Of a DNA stretch of 64,000 nt, positions 53,206 through 62,542 are shown one piece after another. The stretch spans positions 76,987-140,986 of the forward strand of contig CAVXVR010000007.1 of assembly GCA_963765285.1 (NCBI GenBank). The letters are read 5' to 3'. This stretch comes from CAVWZH01 sp963765285. Lineage in GTDB: Bacteria > Acidobacteriota > Terriglobia > Terriglobales > Acidobacteriaceae. The position numbers and the translations under genes were made by a program. Position 1 is the first letter of the stretch. Each line of letters begins with the position of its first letter. Under the pieces are notes generated by a model, which worked only from the letters and a program-made list of their open reading frames with translations, had not been told where the DNA came from and did not search any database.

Positions 53206-53937
53206 ATGAAGGGGAATTCGCCGCCTGAAGCTACAATTCTTGCCGACATGAGCACGGTACCTCTTATAGCCCGGCACCTCTCGGAAAGCCGGAGGTGGAC
53301 AGTCATCGGCCTTGGGCTCGCATTTTTCGGGATGCCGATAATTATCGGGTTATTCAGTGCCACCCAAATACCGTGGACTACCCGGAATGTGGTACTCAGA
53401 GAGTTGGCCCTTTTTGCCTTGGCGGGAGCGCTAGCGTTCATTATTCGTGGCAAAGAGCGTCTTGGATGGGAGTCAGTGGGGCTTCAGCGCCCAGCTGCCG
53501 GGAACACCGCACTTTGGGTGCTGATCACAATTCTGGGTGCGGCACTCTCTATCGCAGTTGCATTTGGCCTGATCAAGCTGCTCAAGCTGCCCGTCGGTAG
53601 TTCAGACTCCTCAAAGTACGAATTGCTTCCCCTGTGGGTCTTGATGCTCGCCATAGGGCGAGCCGGATTCATCGAGGAGTTCTTCTATCGGGGCTATGCC
53701 ATAGAGCGTCTCCAGTCCCTCACTGGTAGCCGCGTCATAGCAGCGGCGATCCCACTTCTGCTGTTTGCAATCTTTCATTATCGCCAAGGCTGGGCAGGGA
53801 TCATCATTGCAGTAATGACTGGTGCAGTGCTTACTGGCGTTTATCTGTTCAAACGCAATCTCTGGATCACAATCACAGCCCATTTTCTCGTGGACTTTAT
53901 CCCAAACATCATCTTGCCCCTTTTCCTATCGAAATAG
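53206..53937 (+). CDS. CPBP-family intramembrane glutamic protease
   Basis: About 243 residues from ATG 53206, preceded by GGAGAGG; ATG 53248 is an alternative. Seven or so membrane helices with the CPBP (CAAX protease/bacteriocin-processing) motifs: GFIEEFFYRGYAIERLQ (catalytic EE and R), LLFAIFHYRQGW (His), ITITAHFLVDFI (His, Asp). Roles of bacterial members include processing small peptides or membrane proteins; the substrate is unknown and no bacteriocin genes are adjacent. Confidence 0.88.
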   Translation: MKGNSPPEATILADMSTVPLIARHLSESRRWTVIGLGLAFFGMPIIIGLFSATQIPWTTRNVVLRELALFALAGALAFIIRGKERLGWESVGLQRPAAGNTALWVLITILGAALSIAVAFGLIKLLKLPVGSSDSSKYELLPLWVLMLAIGRAGFIEEFFYRGYAIERLQSLTGSRVIAAAIPLLLFAIFHYRQGWAGIIIAVMTGAVLTGVYLFKRNLWITITAHFLVDFIPNIILPLFLSK

Positions 53938-54319
53938 GCCTGCGTCAGCGGCAGGGTGCAAAGGCAGAAAGTCACACTCCTCGATCGCCTCATGGCCTGT
54001 TAGGTACTCCTGAAACCAGAACCTTGCCGGAGCGGGGTTGTTGTTGTAAACAGGCGTTAGCACTCAAAACCCCAGGTGACAGGCTCGCAGATGGCGATTC
54101 CGCCCCGGCCTTACCTGAACGCTGGTGCATCTGCCGACGCCCCATCCGCGCCATTTTGGAACTCCAAGACCCCCAAAGCAGCCATTTTTCAGGCTGTTTC
54201 GCACCCCAGATCCATAAAATCCGCATAAAATGCGGCTGGAATGCTGTTTTTCCACAGGAGCTCTGGTATAAGATGGCGTTCATCGCAGCAAATTCCATTT
54301 CACATCTAGAGGAGGTTTC
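53938..54319. promoter_or_regulatory. Upstream region of the HU gene with a 15-bp palindrome
   Basis: 382 bases without a convincing gene. A palindrome CCGCAT-AAA-ATGCGG lies at 54221-54235, and a CAGCC/GGCTG pair with a T-rich loop at about 54178-54197. TATAAG at 54267-54272 could be a -10 box, but no good -35 is seen. The strong ribosome-binding site AGAGGAGG precedes the HU start. Confidence 0.4.
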
Positions 54320-54613
54320 ATGGCTTCAGGCATGACCAAGACCCAAGTGGTGCGCCATTTGGCGGAGAAGATGGAGACCAACAACAAGACCGCAGCGGGT
54401 TTTCTCGAGCAGCTGACGGACATCGCGATCAAAGAAACCAAGAAGAACGGGATTTTCGTAGTGCCCGGCCTCGGCCGTTTGAAGAAAGTGCACCGCAAGG
54501 CCCGCATGGGACGCAATCCCCAGACCGGAGAACCAATCCAGATTAAGGCCAAGACCACGGCCAAGTTCTACCTGGCGAAGGCCGCGAAGGACGCGATCGC
54601 GCCCAAGAAGTAG
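54320..54613 (+). CDS. HU-family DNA-binding protein
   Basis: 97-residue nucleoid protein. MTKTQVVRHLAEKMETNNKT (helices), IFVVPGLGRLKKVHRKARMG (start of the DNA-binding arm), GRNPQTGEPIQIKAKTTAKF (arm motif RNPxTG) and LAKAAKDAIAPKK. Slightly divergent in helix 1 (a MASG lead) compared with classical HU, but the arm is canonical. AGAGGAGG lies before the start, suggesting strong translation. Followed by a hairpin terminator. Confidence 0.94.
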   Translation: MASGMTKTQVVRHLAEKMETNNKTAAGFLEQLTDIAIKETKKNGIFVVPGLGRLKKVHRKARMGRNPQTGEPIQIKAKTTAKFYLAKAAKDAIAPKK

Positions 54614-54656
54614 TTAGACGATGTGAGTCGCGGGCACACAGGTCTGCGCAACAAGA

Positions 54657-54676
54657 GGCCGGCTGAAAAGCCGGCC
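54657..54676 (+). terminator. Hairpin terminator after the HU gene
   Basis: GGCCGGCT (54657-54664), loop GAAA, AGCCGGCC (54669-54676), then TTCGTGTCTTTG. The perfect 8-bp stem with tetraloop sits 43 bases after the HU stop. The T-tract is imperfect. Confidence 0.65.
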
Positions 54677-54748
54677 TTCGTGTCTTTGAGTTGTGTGGGC
54701 GCGGACCTGCCCTGAGCGCAGTCGAAGGGGACTCGCCCGCGCACTTTT

Positions 54749-56059
54749 TTATTGCTGGTATTCGTTCTTCACCACTTCGCCGCCCTTCATCACGAACTTC
54801 ACTTTCTCAAGCGTAGTCACATCTTGCAGCGGATCTCCATCGACCGCGATGATGTCCGCCCACTTTCCCGGTTCGAGTGATCCCACTTTGTCGGGCCAGC
54901 CCAGAAGATCGGCCGCGTTTATGGTTGCGGCCTGGATCGACTGTAGCGGACTTAGCCCCAGCTTCACCATGACCGCGAATTCGTGCGCGTTGAGCCCATG
55001 CGGATAGACGGCGGCGTCGGTACCGAAAGCCACCTTTACCCCGCTGGCGAAGGCGTGGGCCACGTTCTGGCGCGCTACCGGCATCACGGTTTTGGCTTTG
55101 CCCAGCAGAAAGTCAGGCACGTGGTTTTCCGCAGCGTGCTCCAGAAACCAATCCCCTAAATACAGCGTCGGAACCAGATAAGTACCATTCTTCTTCATCT
55201 CGGCAATTCCGGCATCATCGATGTAGGAACCGTGTTCGATAGAATCGACTCCCGCCTCGGAAGCCCAGAGAATGCCTTGCGCGCCGTGAGCGTGGGCTGC
55301 GACTTTGCGTCCCAGACGGTGAGCATCGGCCACGATGGCTTTCATTTCTTCGAGCGTGTATTGCGAAGCCTGGGGATCATCTCCCTTGGAGAGCACACCT
55401 CCGGTGGCGCACACTTTGATGAGATCCGCTCCGTACTTGATGTTCTCGCGCACTTTATGCTGCACGGCCTCGATTCCGTCCGCCACTCCGTCACGCACCG
55501 CATGGAATTCGAAAGGCAGCAGATTATCGTCGCAGTGCCCGCCCGTAATGCCGATCAGTGGACCACTTACCAACATGCGCGGTCCGGGAACGTCGCCATC
55601 GTTGATCGCATCCCGTAGGGCTACATCGCTAAACCCATAGGCTCCAACATTACGGACCGTGGTAAATCCAGCTTGCAGAGTGATGCGGGCATTGCGGGCG
55701 CCCTTGAGCGCGGAACGGGGAACGGAAATGCCCAGGCCACTGTATCCGAAGTCCGTGGGATCGAAAGTCAGATGAGTGTGGGCATCGATGAGCCCCGGCA
55801 GAACGGTGGCGTGGGAAAGGTCCACTGTCTTGTCGCCGGACATGGCTTTGATTTCGGCCACGGGGCCGACGCTGATGATCTTGCCGCCTTCGATCACGAT
55901 GGCCTGCGAAGTCAGTGTCTTGCCGGTCTTCACATCCAACAGCTTTCCGGCATGTACGATGACGCGATTGCCGGCTGATTGTGCAGGCGCAGCCGGCCTG
56001 AGGACTGACACGCAGACAATCACCGCGACTACACAGGAAAACGGAGCCTTGCGATGCAT
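54749..56059 (-). CDS. Secreted metal-dependent amidohydrolase (imidazolonepropionase-like)
   Basis: About 436 residues from ATG 56059 (MHRKAPFSCVVAVIVCVSVL), with a signal peptide ending near APAQS; the open frame further upstream is not used. Amidohydrolase landmarks: VLPGLIDAHTHLTFDPTDFG (HxH), YGADLIKVCATGGVLSKGDD (Lys that may be carbamylated), HAHGAQGILWASEAG and DSIEHGSYID (His ligands), VKVAFGTDAAVYP (Asp), and a C-terminal GSLEPGKWADIIAVDGDPLQ. Related enzymes include secreted prolidase-type and Xaa-Arg/Pro dipeptidases. A paralogue lies at 56749; a CBS protein sits between them. Confidence 0.88.
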   Translation of the reverse strand: MHRKAPFSCVVAVIVCVSVLRPAAPAQSAGNRVIVHAGKLLDVKTGKTLTSQAIVIEGGKIISVGPVAEIKAMSGDKTVDLSHATVLPGLIDAHTHLTFDPTDFGYSGLGISVPRSALKGARNARITLQAGFTTVRNVGAYGFSDVALRDAINDGDVPGPRMLVSGPLIGITGGHCDDNLLPFEFHAVRDGVADGIEAVQHKVRENIKYGADLIKVCATGGVLSKGDDPQASQYTLEEMKAIVADAHRLGRKVAAHAHGAQGILWASEAGVDSIEHGSYIDDAGIAEMKKNGTYLVPTLYLGDWFLEHAAENHVPDFLLGKAKTVMPVARQNVAHAFASGVKVAFGTDAAVYPHGLNAHEFAVMVKLGLSPLQSIQAATINAADLLGWPDKVGSLEPGKWADIIAVDGDPLQDVTTLEKVKFVMKGGEVVKNEYQQ

Positions 56060-56156
56060 GGGGCTGGGGTTCCTCCTTGGCAAATAGCAGGAAAGAATCG
56101 AATCGGCAATGCGCCCGGCGCGAGCGCTTTGGCGGGTGAAGAAGACAGGGCTCTGC

Positions 56157-56594
56157 CTAGCCCCCTGGTCCGTCATTGGCCATGTACTGCTCGAGTGAAT
56201 CCAGTTCCTGGCTAAGATCGCCGATACGCCACTCCAGGAGATTACGGATAGAGAGCATGCCGAGCAATTTGCCATCGCCATCCACTATGGGAAGATGACG
56301 AAAATGTCGCTCGACCATGGTGGCCAAAGCCTCGCCCGGCCCGGTTTCTAACGTAGCCAGTTCTACCGGGGTGGTCATCAACTCACGAACCGGCGTGGTT
56401 TCCGGATTGCGCCCGCTCAGGGCCAGCTTGCGCAGCACATCGCGTTCGGTGAAGATTCCGGCTACGCGGTGTTCGCTGTCAATTACTCCTACCGCGCCCA
56501 CACGCCGATCCAGCATCATCCGGATCGCTTCCGCGGCGGTGGCGCTGAGCGGTACAGCCGATGCCTGCAGATCGCATAACTCGACGAGACTCAT
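56157..56594 (-). CDS. CBS-domain pair protein
   Basis: 145 residues made of two CBS motifs: VPLSATAAEAIRMMLDRRVG with AVGVIDSEHRVAGIFTERDV, and MTTPVELATLETGPGEALAT with VERHFRHLPIVDGDGKLLGM. Such proteins bind adenine nucleotides and regulate partners. The FTERDVLRKL and SIRNLLEWRI signatures are typical of stand-alone stress-type CBS proteins. Its position between two amidohydrolase genes on the same strand may be coincidental. Confidence 0.92.
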   Translation of the reverse strand: MSLVELCDLQASAVPLSATAAEAIRMMLDRRVGAVGVIDSEHRVAGIFTERDVLRKLALSGRNPETTPVRELMTTPVELATLETGPGEALATMVERHFRHLPIVDGDGKLLGMLSIRNLLEWRIGDLSQELDSLEQYMANDGPGG

Positions 56595-56748
56595 GGCTGC
56601 CCCCAGGTTAGAAACGACGGGTTCGACTCCACTTTGATCCCGACCCTGCTTCGTTCAGGAGATTGGGGCATTATGCCCGTCCCAGCGGCCCTGTCAAGGG
56701 TATTGATCACAAATGCTCCCCAATGGGCGGTGACCTCGCGACGTTCCT

Positions 56749-58047
56749 CTAGTGCTTAAACACCTGACCGTTTTTCATGACGAACTGGACGGACTCGAGA
56801 ACTTTGATGTCTCGCAGCGGATCTCCGTTCACCGCGATGAGATCGGCATAGGCCCCGGGTGCGATCACTCCAATCTCTCCGGCCATCCCCAGCATTTCCG
56901 CCGGTTTTGAAGTGGCACTCTTGATTGCATCCATCGGCGACATTCCCAGCTCCACCATGCGCGGGAACTCCTGGGCAATCGGCTCGGTCCAGGGAATGCC
57001 GCCCATGTCCGTCCCGAAAACGATCTTCACCCCCGCCCTCAAGGCTTTCTGGAAAGAGGGCCCGTGCACTTCCGCGCGCTTGCGGTCACGCTGACCGTTC
57101 GGCGTGTTGGCGGGTTCCCAGCCATAGAAATAGGCGCTGAGTGTGGGGCAGAACCAGGTGCCCTGTTTCACCATCTGGGCGATGGCTGCGTCATCCAGAT
57201 CGAGGCCATGTTCAATAGAGTCGCAACCTCCATCCAGAGCGCGATGCAGGCCGATGCCGCCATAGGCATGGCAGGCAACTTTCTTTCCCCACCCGTGTGT
57301 TTCGTCGACGACAGCCTTTAGTTCCTCTACCGTGAGGGTTGGTTGGGAAACCAGCTCTCCGTTCTTCCCGACCCACGAGCGGTGAGTCATGTAGACCTTG
57401 ATCCAATCTGCGCCATGGCTGAGCTGCTCCCGGGCCGCCTTGCGGGCCTCGACCGGGCCGTCGATTAACTGCGCCCCCTTGGGCATGTCGAGTTCGGGAG
57501 CGTATCCCTCAAGGCTATAGCCGCCTGTAGTCGAGATGGCGCGGGTGGCGACAAACAAACGCGGCCCCGGAATATAGCCCCGCTCGATCGCTTCCTTGAT
57601 TCCTACATCGCCATAGCCCGCGCCTTCCGTTTCCACGTCGCGCAAAGTGGTGAAGCCTTGTTCCAGGGCGCGGCGCACAGAGACCGTGGCGCGCGCCGCC
57701 CGCAGGGCAAGCGGCGGCCACAGAATGTTCGCGTCGTATCCGCCGTCGGCCGGCTCCTCGCCTTGCAGAAAGATGTGGGTATGGGAGTCAATCAGTCCGG
57801 GCAGCACGGTGGCGGACGACAAGTCGATGATCGTGGCGCCCGCAGGAATTTTCGCGATCGCCCCATCCGAGACGTTTTCGATGCGATCGCCTCGAATGGT
57901 AATCACCTGGTCGTGACGCGGCTGATCGGACTTGCCGTCGATCAGCGTACCGGCGCGGATCACTGTGACCGGTTGCGGAGAGAAAGACTGGGCAGAGCAC
58001 AGAACGGCCACAAGAGCCGCAAAGAACGCATTCAACAGGTAACGCAT
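56749..58047 (-). CDS. Secreted metal-dependent amidohydrolase, second copy
   Basis: About 432 residues from ATG 58047 (MRYLLNAFFAALVAVLCSAQ), with GAGGTGG before it. HxH in LPGLIDSHTHIFLQGEEPAD, Lys in GADWIKVYMTHRSWVGKNGE, His in KKVACHAYGGIGLHRALDGG and DSIEHGLDLDDAAI, Asp in VKIVFGTDMGGIPW; C-terminal APGAYADLIAVNGDPLRDIK. Clearly paralogous to the gene at 54749 but divergent enough (for example the HRSWVGKNGE loop) to suggest a different substrate. Both are exported and probably degrade peptides or related amides. Confidence 0.88.
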   Translation of the reverse strand: MRYLLNAFFAALVAVLCSAQSFSPQPVTVIRAGTLIDGKSDQPRHDQVITIRGDRIENVSDGAIAKIPAGATIIDLSSATVLPGLIDSHTHIFLQGEEPADGGYDANILWPPLALRAARATVSVRRALEQGFTTLRDVETEGAGYGDVGIKEAIERGYIPGPRLFVATRAISTTGGYSLEGYAPELDMPKGAQLIDGPVEARKAAREQLSHGADWIKVYMTHRSWVGKNGELVSQPTLTVEELKAVVDETHGWGKKVACHAYGGIGLHRALDGGCDSIEHGLDLDDAAIAQMVKQGTWFCPTLSAYFYGWEPANTPNGQRDRKRAEVHGPSFQKALRAGVKIVFGTDMGGIPWTEPIAQEFPRMVELGMSPMDAIKSATSKPAEMLGMAGEIGVIAPGAYADLIAVNGDPLRDIKVLESVQFVMKNGQVFKH

Positions 58048-58247
58048 GTCCACCTCTTTCGATTCGGGTGGGCATGATACATCAGGGCGCGGCATGGCTG
58101 CTGAACTACTCGAACTGAGAACCAACAACTGGGATCTGGCAACTGGCTCTTCACTCGTCCGAATTCGTTCCGCAGATTCCGAACAATCGCAACCACAAGG
58201 AATTGGAAAGCGGGTGCATGTCTCCTAATCCCGCGCGGCAAGCAGGG

Positions 58248-58637
58248 TCAATCTCCCAACACGGCGTCGGCCTCAATCTCCACCAGTATCTCCGGAGAAA
58301 TCAGGGCGCTCACCTGGACCATCGACGTCGCCGGACGAACGTCGCGAAAGAATTCCCCGTGTGCCTTGCCGACTTTTTCCCACTGCGAAATGTCGATGAC
58401 ATACATTCGCGTGCGAACCACATTCTTCATGCTCGCCCCGGCCTTCTGAAGCGCCGATTCGATGTTCTTGAGAATTTGGACTGCCTGGGCGTAGACATCG
58501 CCGACGCCGATGATCTTTCCGTCGGGACCGAAAGCTGTAGTGCCCGAAACATGGATATGGGAACCGACTTTCACCGCGCGGGAATAGCCGACGATCGGCT
58601 CCCACTTCGCGCCACTGGAAATGTTCTTTCGCTCCAT
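58248..58637 (-). CDS. RidA/YjgF-family protein
   Basis: 129 residues. VGYSRAVKVGSHIHVSGTTA (ligand-site region), AQAVQILKNIESALQKAGAS, VVRTRMYVIDISQWEKVGKA (with the conserved Arg that binds the imine acid) and LVEIEADAVLGD (conserved Glu). RidA proteins hydrolyse reactive enamine/imine intermediates; this subgroup has many members with unknown substrates. 200 bases from the amidohydrolase gene; not obviously in an operon. Confidence 0.9.
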   Translation of the reverse strand: MERKNISSGAKWEPIVGYSRAVKVGSHIHVSGTTAFGPDGKIIGVGDVYAQAVQILKNIESALQKAGASMKNVVRTRMYVIDISQWEKVGKAHGEFFRDVRPATSMVQVSALISPEILVEIEADAVLGD

Positions 58638-58874
58638 GAGGTCTCCCCCTTCGATTCATTTTAGCGATTAGACAAATCAAATTAGCAGTCGTCGCGCTGG
58701 TCTGCCAAATTGCCGCGGAAACCTTTGCATGACTCTCGTGTTCTAAGTAAGTGGCACGAACGTGTGATTCTGGCGCACAGAAGTCACTTGTTTTTGCCGA
58801 TGAGGTACGGTAAGTAATGTAATAACGCGGTAATTCCCGTGCTGGCGGCGGGTTTTACCTGAGGTGAGCCCCGT

Positions 58875-59426
58875 ATGATACCGGAGTCGCATCCGCTTCA
58901 GAAGTTCTTTCTGGAGCTCGTTGGCCGGCATTATGCCGAGCAGATCGGGATTCGTGATCCGCAGATCGTGGGCTACGTCGCGCATCTGCTGGCAGAATTC
59001 TGCGACGCCGAACAACTGTTCAAGATCCGCGATGCCGTGGGCAAGCCACTAAGCGACGTTGGCCAGATGCTTGTCGAATCCAACCCTGTGTTTGGTCCCG
59101 CGCCTTCTTTCGACCGCGAGCGCCAGGTCCGCAAACACATCGGCGACTACACTCTCTTCTTCACCGGAATGTTTCCCGAGAGCATCAACCATTTCCGCCT
59201 GCGCCGCCAGCAGGTCGAGAATTTCGTCGATTGGATGAAAGCTGGAAAAGAGAGTTACTACATCGTCTCGAAGTTTGAATACTTCGAATACGCGAAGGTC
59301 GCCCCGTTGTTCGCCAATCTCTCGCGAAATTTCGAGCAGTGCGTGTACGGCTTGAATCTGGTGAAGAACGAATTGCAGGAAATGCAGCACCCCATCGTGC
59401 GCCGCAGCGATGAAATTCTGATGTAG
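58875..59426 (+). CDS. Conserved-looking hypothetical cytosolic protein
   Basis: 183 residues: SHPLQKFFLELVGRHYAEQI, GYVAHLLAEFCDAEQLFKIR, FDRERQVRKHIGDYTLFFTG, ESINHFRLRRQQVENFVDWM and FEYFEYAKVAPLFANLSRNF. Helical, rich in aromatic and charged residues, no signal or membrane segment. Not recognised by name; I believe it is real because of clean codon use and a GAGGTGAG ribosome-binding site. Convergent with the kinase gene. Confidence 0.7.
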   Translation: MIPESHPLQKFFLELVGRHYAEQIGIRDPQIVGYVAHLLAEFCDAEQLFKIRDAVGKPLSDVGQMLVESNPVFGPAPSFDRERQVRKHIGDYTLFFTGMFPESINHFRLRRQQVENFVDWMKAGKESYYIVSKFEYFEYAKVAPLFANLSRNFEQCVYGLNLVKNELQEMQHPIVRRSDEILM

Positions 59427-59440
59427 CTTTCGCCGGCTTG

Positions 59441-62119
59441 CTACTTCAAGCCTTCCACTAAGTAGAGGTCGCCCAGCGTGCGGTGAAAGCCGTAGACGTA
59501 AGTCTTCCCGTCGGGCGTAATGAGGATGGGGCCAATAGTCGAAAGACCCGTCGGATCGACCGGAACAAGCTGCTTCCAGAGCGTTCTCTTTCCCGTAGCC
59601 AATTCCAACTGGTACACCTTGGCGGGCACTTCACCGCTGCGATAAAGATATACGGATCTTCCATCCTGGTTCCAGGTGATGGGCACGTCGCCCGGCTCCA
59701 TGCCGTTCACGATTCGCGGGTCGCCGCCGGCCGTAGGGTAAAGGTATCCCTTGTCGTCAGGACCCGTCCCCAGGACCTGTTGGCCGTCGGGCGAGATGGC
59801 AAACGAAACCGCATCGACCCCTTCCGGCGAAATAGCCTGTGGCTTTCCCCCGGAAACGCTTTGCACATAGAGCCGCACTCCGTGGTCGGGTTCATTGCCC
59901 GAAAAGACAAAGCGCTTGCCGTCAGGGAACCACCGCGCCCACTGATGATTGATCGAATCGTTGGTGAGCGGCGTAGTCTCACCTGCGCCCGTGGGCAGCA
60001 GGCGGAGTTGTTCCGGCGACCGCGGCGTCTGGGCGATCACCCATTTCTGGTCCGGCGACATCGCGTTGGCCGCGCCTTCGCCCAGCCGGATCGCCGGCGA
60101 ACCATCGGTGTTGCGAATGTAAACCGCGTAAGTCAGCTCTTTGGCGTTGGCGTACTGCACGCCGCCGCCCACGCCTTCTTCGTCAAAAAGAATCGTCTTG
60201 CCGTCAGGGGAAAGGTCGGCGGGATAGGAGTAGTCGAGCCACGAAAGATCGCGCTCTTTGGGCTCGTCCTGATAGCGCACCATGACCTCGCGGCGGCGGC
60301 CCGAGCGTGCCAGCAGAACACGTCCATCGCGCCAGATGTCGAACAAGAGAATCGATCCCGGAATTCGCGTCACCAGCCGTTCTTCGCCGGCCAAATTCAC
60401 TGCGGAAAGATAGTGGTCCAATCCCAATTCGCTCGCGGTGAACCAGACTTCCTCGCCGCTGGGCGACCAGGCAAGACCCTGCGTACCGTACCAATCTCGC
60501 GTCAGCCTTTTCTTATTGCCCGAGAGATCGACCACCGCCACCGAGCCGCCATCGTCTCCCTGATTGGGGTGGTCCATAAATGCCACGTAGTCGCCCTTGG
60601 GAGAAACTCGTGGATAGCTGATCCAGCCGCCCGTAGTCTCGTAGAGAACTTTGCCGATAGGAAATTCCAACCGGTCGCGGCCGCCCACGTTGCGCACCAC
60701 GGCCAGGCTGTTTCCGTCCGGAGCCCAATCGGCCCATTCGACATCTTCGAGAACCGGACGCGGCGCTCCGCCCGCCAGGGGCGCCCTGGCCAGCGTTCCC
60801 ACGCTCACCCACGTGCCCACCGGATGGCTGCCCAGCGACAGCGCCATCTCGCCTGTGGATGAAACGGCAAGAAGCTCAGCACGACCCAGTCCCAGCGAGC
60901 GCGATTCGACCGTGCCCTGTCGCGCGGCGAAAGTCTCGACCGGATTTCCCTGCCACGCTGCGCTGTACAAAATCGTTTGCCCATCAGGGGCGAATCGCGC
61001 CGAACGAATTTCCCCGCGGCGGAACGTGATCTCGTGATACAGCGGCGCGCTCATCCCGGAAGAACCCCAGAGACGTTTGCCAAGGAGCAATCCGGCGCCG
61101 AGCGCGATCAGTATGCCCGCGAAAGCCAGCACCGGCAGTAGTCGGCCACGCCGTGGAGCCGCGCCCTGTACCGCGACCGGCGTTTCTTTCACGCTGCTTG
61201 TCGCGGCCGCTGATGTAGCGCCGCTCAGCCCGGTGCGTGACGAATCGCTGTCCCGCTTCAGGCGCTTCAAGTCGGCACGTAGCTCGGCCGCGCTCTGGCA
61301 GCGCAGCTCGCGGTCTTTTTCCAGCGCCTTGTTCAGAATGACTTCCATTTGTGCCGGCAGCCCGGGATTCAATTGCACCGGAGGCGCCGGCAGCTTATTC
61401 AGAATGGCGTCAAACACAATGGCCGAGGTGGTCCCGGAAAACGGCTGTCTTCCAGTCGACATTTCGTAGAGCACCACGCCAAACGAAAACAAATCGGTGC
61501 GATTGTCGAGCGTCTCGCCGCGCGCCTGCTCAGGAGACATGTAGCCAATAGTCCCCATCGCCGTTCCCGGCGTGGTGAGCTGGTCGGCGCTGACGGCAGT
61601 GGGCGCGCCCATCGAGGCCGTCGCTCCATCGAGCATGCGGCCGCTTTGCGGGGTGAGCTTCGCCAGCCCGAAGTCGAGGACCTTGGCCTGGCCGCGAAGC
61701 GTGACAAAAATATTCGCCGGCTTGATGTCGCGATGCACGATCCCGCTGCTGTGGGCGGCGTCGAGCGCATCCGAAATCTGAATGCCCAGTTCGAGCAGTT
61801 GCGCGGTCTTGAGCGGACGGCCCTCGATCAGGTGCTTCAGGGTCGTCCCGTCCAGATACTCCATGGCGATGAACGCCTGCCCGCTCTCCTGCCCGATGTC
61901 ATAAATAGTGCAGATATTGGGATGGTTCAGCGCCGAAGCAGCCTGGGCTTCGCGCTGAAACCGGCTCAGGGCCTGAGGATCGCGGGCAACTTCATCGGGC
62001 AGAAACTTCAGGGCCACAAAGCGGTGCAGCCGTGTGTCTTCCGCTTTGTAGACCACGCCCATCCCGCCGCCACCCAGCTTTTCGACAATGCGGTAGTGCG
62101 AAATGGTTTCGCCGATCAT
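59441..62119 (-). CDS. Receptor-like Ser/Thr protein kinase with PD40 propeller
   Basis: 892 residues. Hanks-type kinase domain (residues 8-290): GGGGMGVVYKAED (P-loop), VALKFL with K38, IVHRDIKPANIF (D131), LDFGLAK (DFG at 149-151), GTIGYMSPEQARG (activation loop end). Transmembrane helix at about 327-348 (LLPVLAFAGILIALGAGLLL). An extracytoplasmic region of WD40-like PD40 (TolB-type) repeats follows: FAPDGQTILYSAAW, WAPDGNSLAVVRN, WSPSGEEVWFTAS, LSPDGKTILFDEEG, FPDGKRFVFSGNE, ISPDGQQVLGTGP. These are common in Acidobacteria; the propeller may sense a ligand or partner. All catalytic residues look intact. Confidence 0.95.
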   Translation of the reverse strand: MIGETISHYRIVEKLGGGGMGVVYKAEDTRLHRFVALKFLPDEVARDPQALSRFQREAQAASALNHPNICTIYDIGQESGQAFIAMEYLDGTTLKHLIEGRPLKTAQLLELGIQISDALDAAHSSGIVHRDIKPANIFVTLRGQAKVLDFGLAKLTPQSGRMLDGATASMGAPTAVSADQLTTPGTAMGTIGYMSPEQARGETLDNRTDLFSFGVVLYEMSTGRQPFSGTTSAIVFDAILNKLPAPPVQLNPGLPAQMEVILNKALEKDRELRCQSAAELRADLKRLKRDSDSSRTGLSGATSAAATSSVKETPVAVQGAAPRRGRLLPVLAFAGILIALGAGLLLGKRLWGSSGMSAPLYHEITFRRGEIRSARFAPDGQTILYSAAWQGNPVETFAARQGTVESRSLGLGRAELLAVSSTGEMALSLGSHPVGTWVSVGTLARAPLAGGAPRPVLEDVEWADWAPDGNSLAVVRNVGGRDRLEFPIGKVLYETTGGWISYPRVSPKGDYVAFMDHPNQGDDGGSVAVVDLSGNKKRLTRDWYGTQGLAWSPSGEEVWFTASELGLDHYLSAVNLAGEERLVTRIPGSILLFDIWRDGRVLLARSGRRREVMVRYQDEPKERDLSWLDYSYPADLSPDGKTILFDEEGVGGGVQYANAKELTYAVYIRNTDGSPAIRLGEGAANAMSPDQKWVIAQTPRSPEQLRLLPTGAGETTPLTNDSINHQWARWFPDGKRFVFSGNEPDHGVRLYVQSVSGGKPQAISPEGVDAVSFAISPDGQQVLGTGPDDKGYLYPTAGGDPRIVNGMEPGDVPITWNQDGRSVYLYRSGEVPAKVYQLELATGKRTLWKQLVPVDPTGLSTIGPILITPDGKTYVYGFHRTLGDLYLVEGLK

Positions 62120-62201
62120 GGTATCGAGTCGAGGTATGTTAGGCGGGATGGCGAGGGCAAGTCAATGAATGGGCGGAGCCGTGCATACGGACGGCGGGTG
62201 G

Positions 62202-62230
62202 CCCACCTTTGCGTTTTTTGCAAAGGTGGG
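62202..62230. repeat. REP hairpin, left of the RAYT remnant
   Basis: Arms CCCACCTTTGC (62202-62212) and GCAAAGGTGGG (62220-62230), 7-base loop GTTTTTT, preceded by GGTGG. Perfect 11-bp stem. The inverted twin is at 62514-62542. Confidence 0.88.
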
Positions 62231-62240
62231 GGCCTGTGCA

Positions 62241-62459
62241 TTATGCAGCGCGCGTTCTCTGCCGCTTGAGCGCTGCTCCCCACTGATTGATGCCCACGGC
62301 CCCAGCCTCCCCGCCGTACCGCCGGCGGACTTGCTCCAGCACTTGCAGAAACCGATCGCGGCGCTCGGGTCGAGCCAGCCATGGCTGCCGATGATAACAA
62401 CTGCAGTTGATGAAATGAAGCTGCCTAGCCCCGCAATAGCGTTGGGCATGATCCGCCAT
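62241..62459 (-). pseudogene. Truncated REP-associated tyrosine transposase (RAYT) remnant
   Basis: A 72-residue minus-strand frame contains QRYCGARQLHFINCSCYHRQ followed by PWLARPERRDRFLQVLEQVR and RRYGG. This is the conserved N-terminal block of RAYT/Y1 transposases, where HFI-x-x-SCYxRxP and a FLxxLExxRxRY helix are characteristic. The downstream parts, including the HUH motif and the catalytic Tyr, are missing; the frame instead runs into the repeat. It is bracketed by inverted REP hairpins, the genomic signature of a RAYT locus. Confidence 0.72.
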
Positions 62460-62513
62460 CCGCGCACTCTAGCACTCCGCCCGCTGGAAGGATGTGATGA
62501 GTGAACTGTGGCT

Positions 62514-62542
62514 CCCACCTTTGCAAAAACCGCAAAGGTGGG
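62514..62542. repeat. REP hairpin, right of the RAYT remnant
   Basis: Arms CCCACCTTTGC (62514-62524) and GCAAAGGTGGG (62532-62542), loop AAAAACC, followed by CCACC. Read on the minus strand its loop is GGTTTTT, nearly the GTTTTTT of the left copy, and GGTGG precedes both, so the two are in inverted orientation. Confidence 0.88.
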
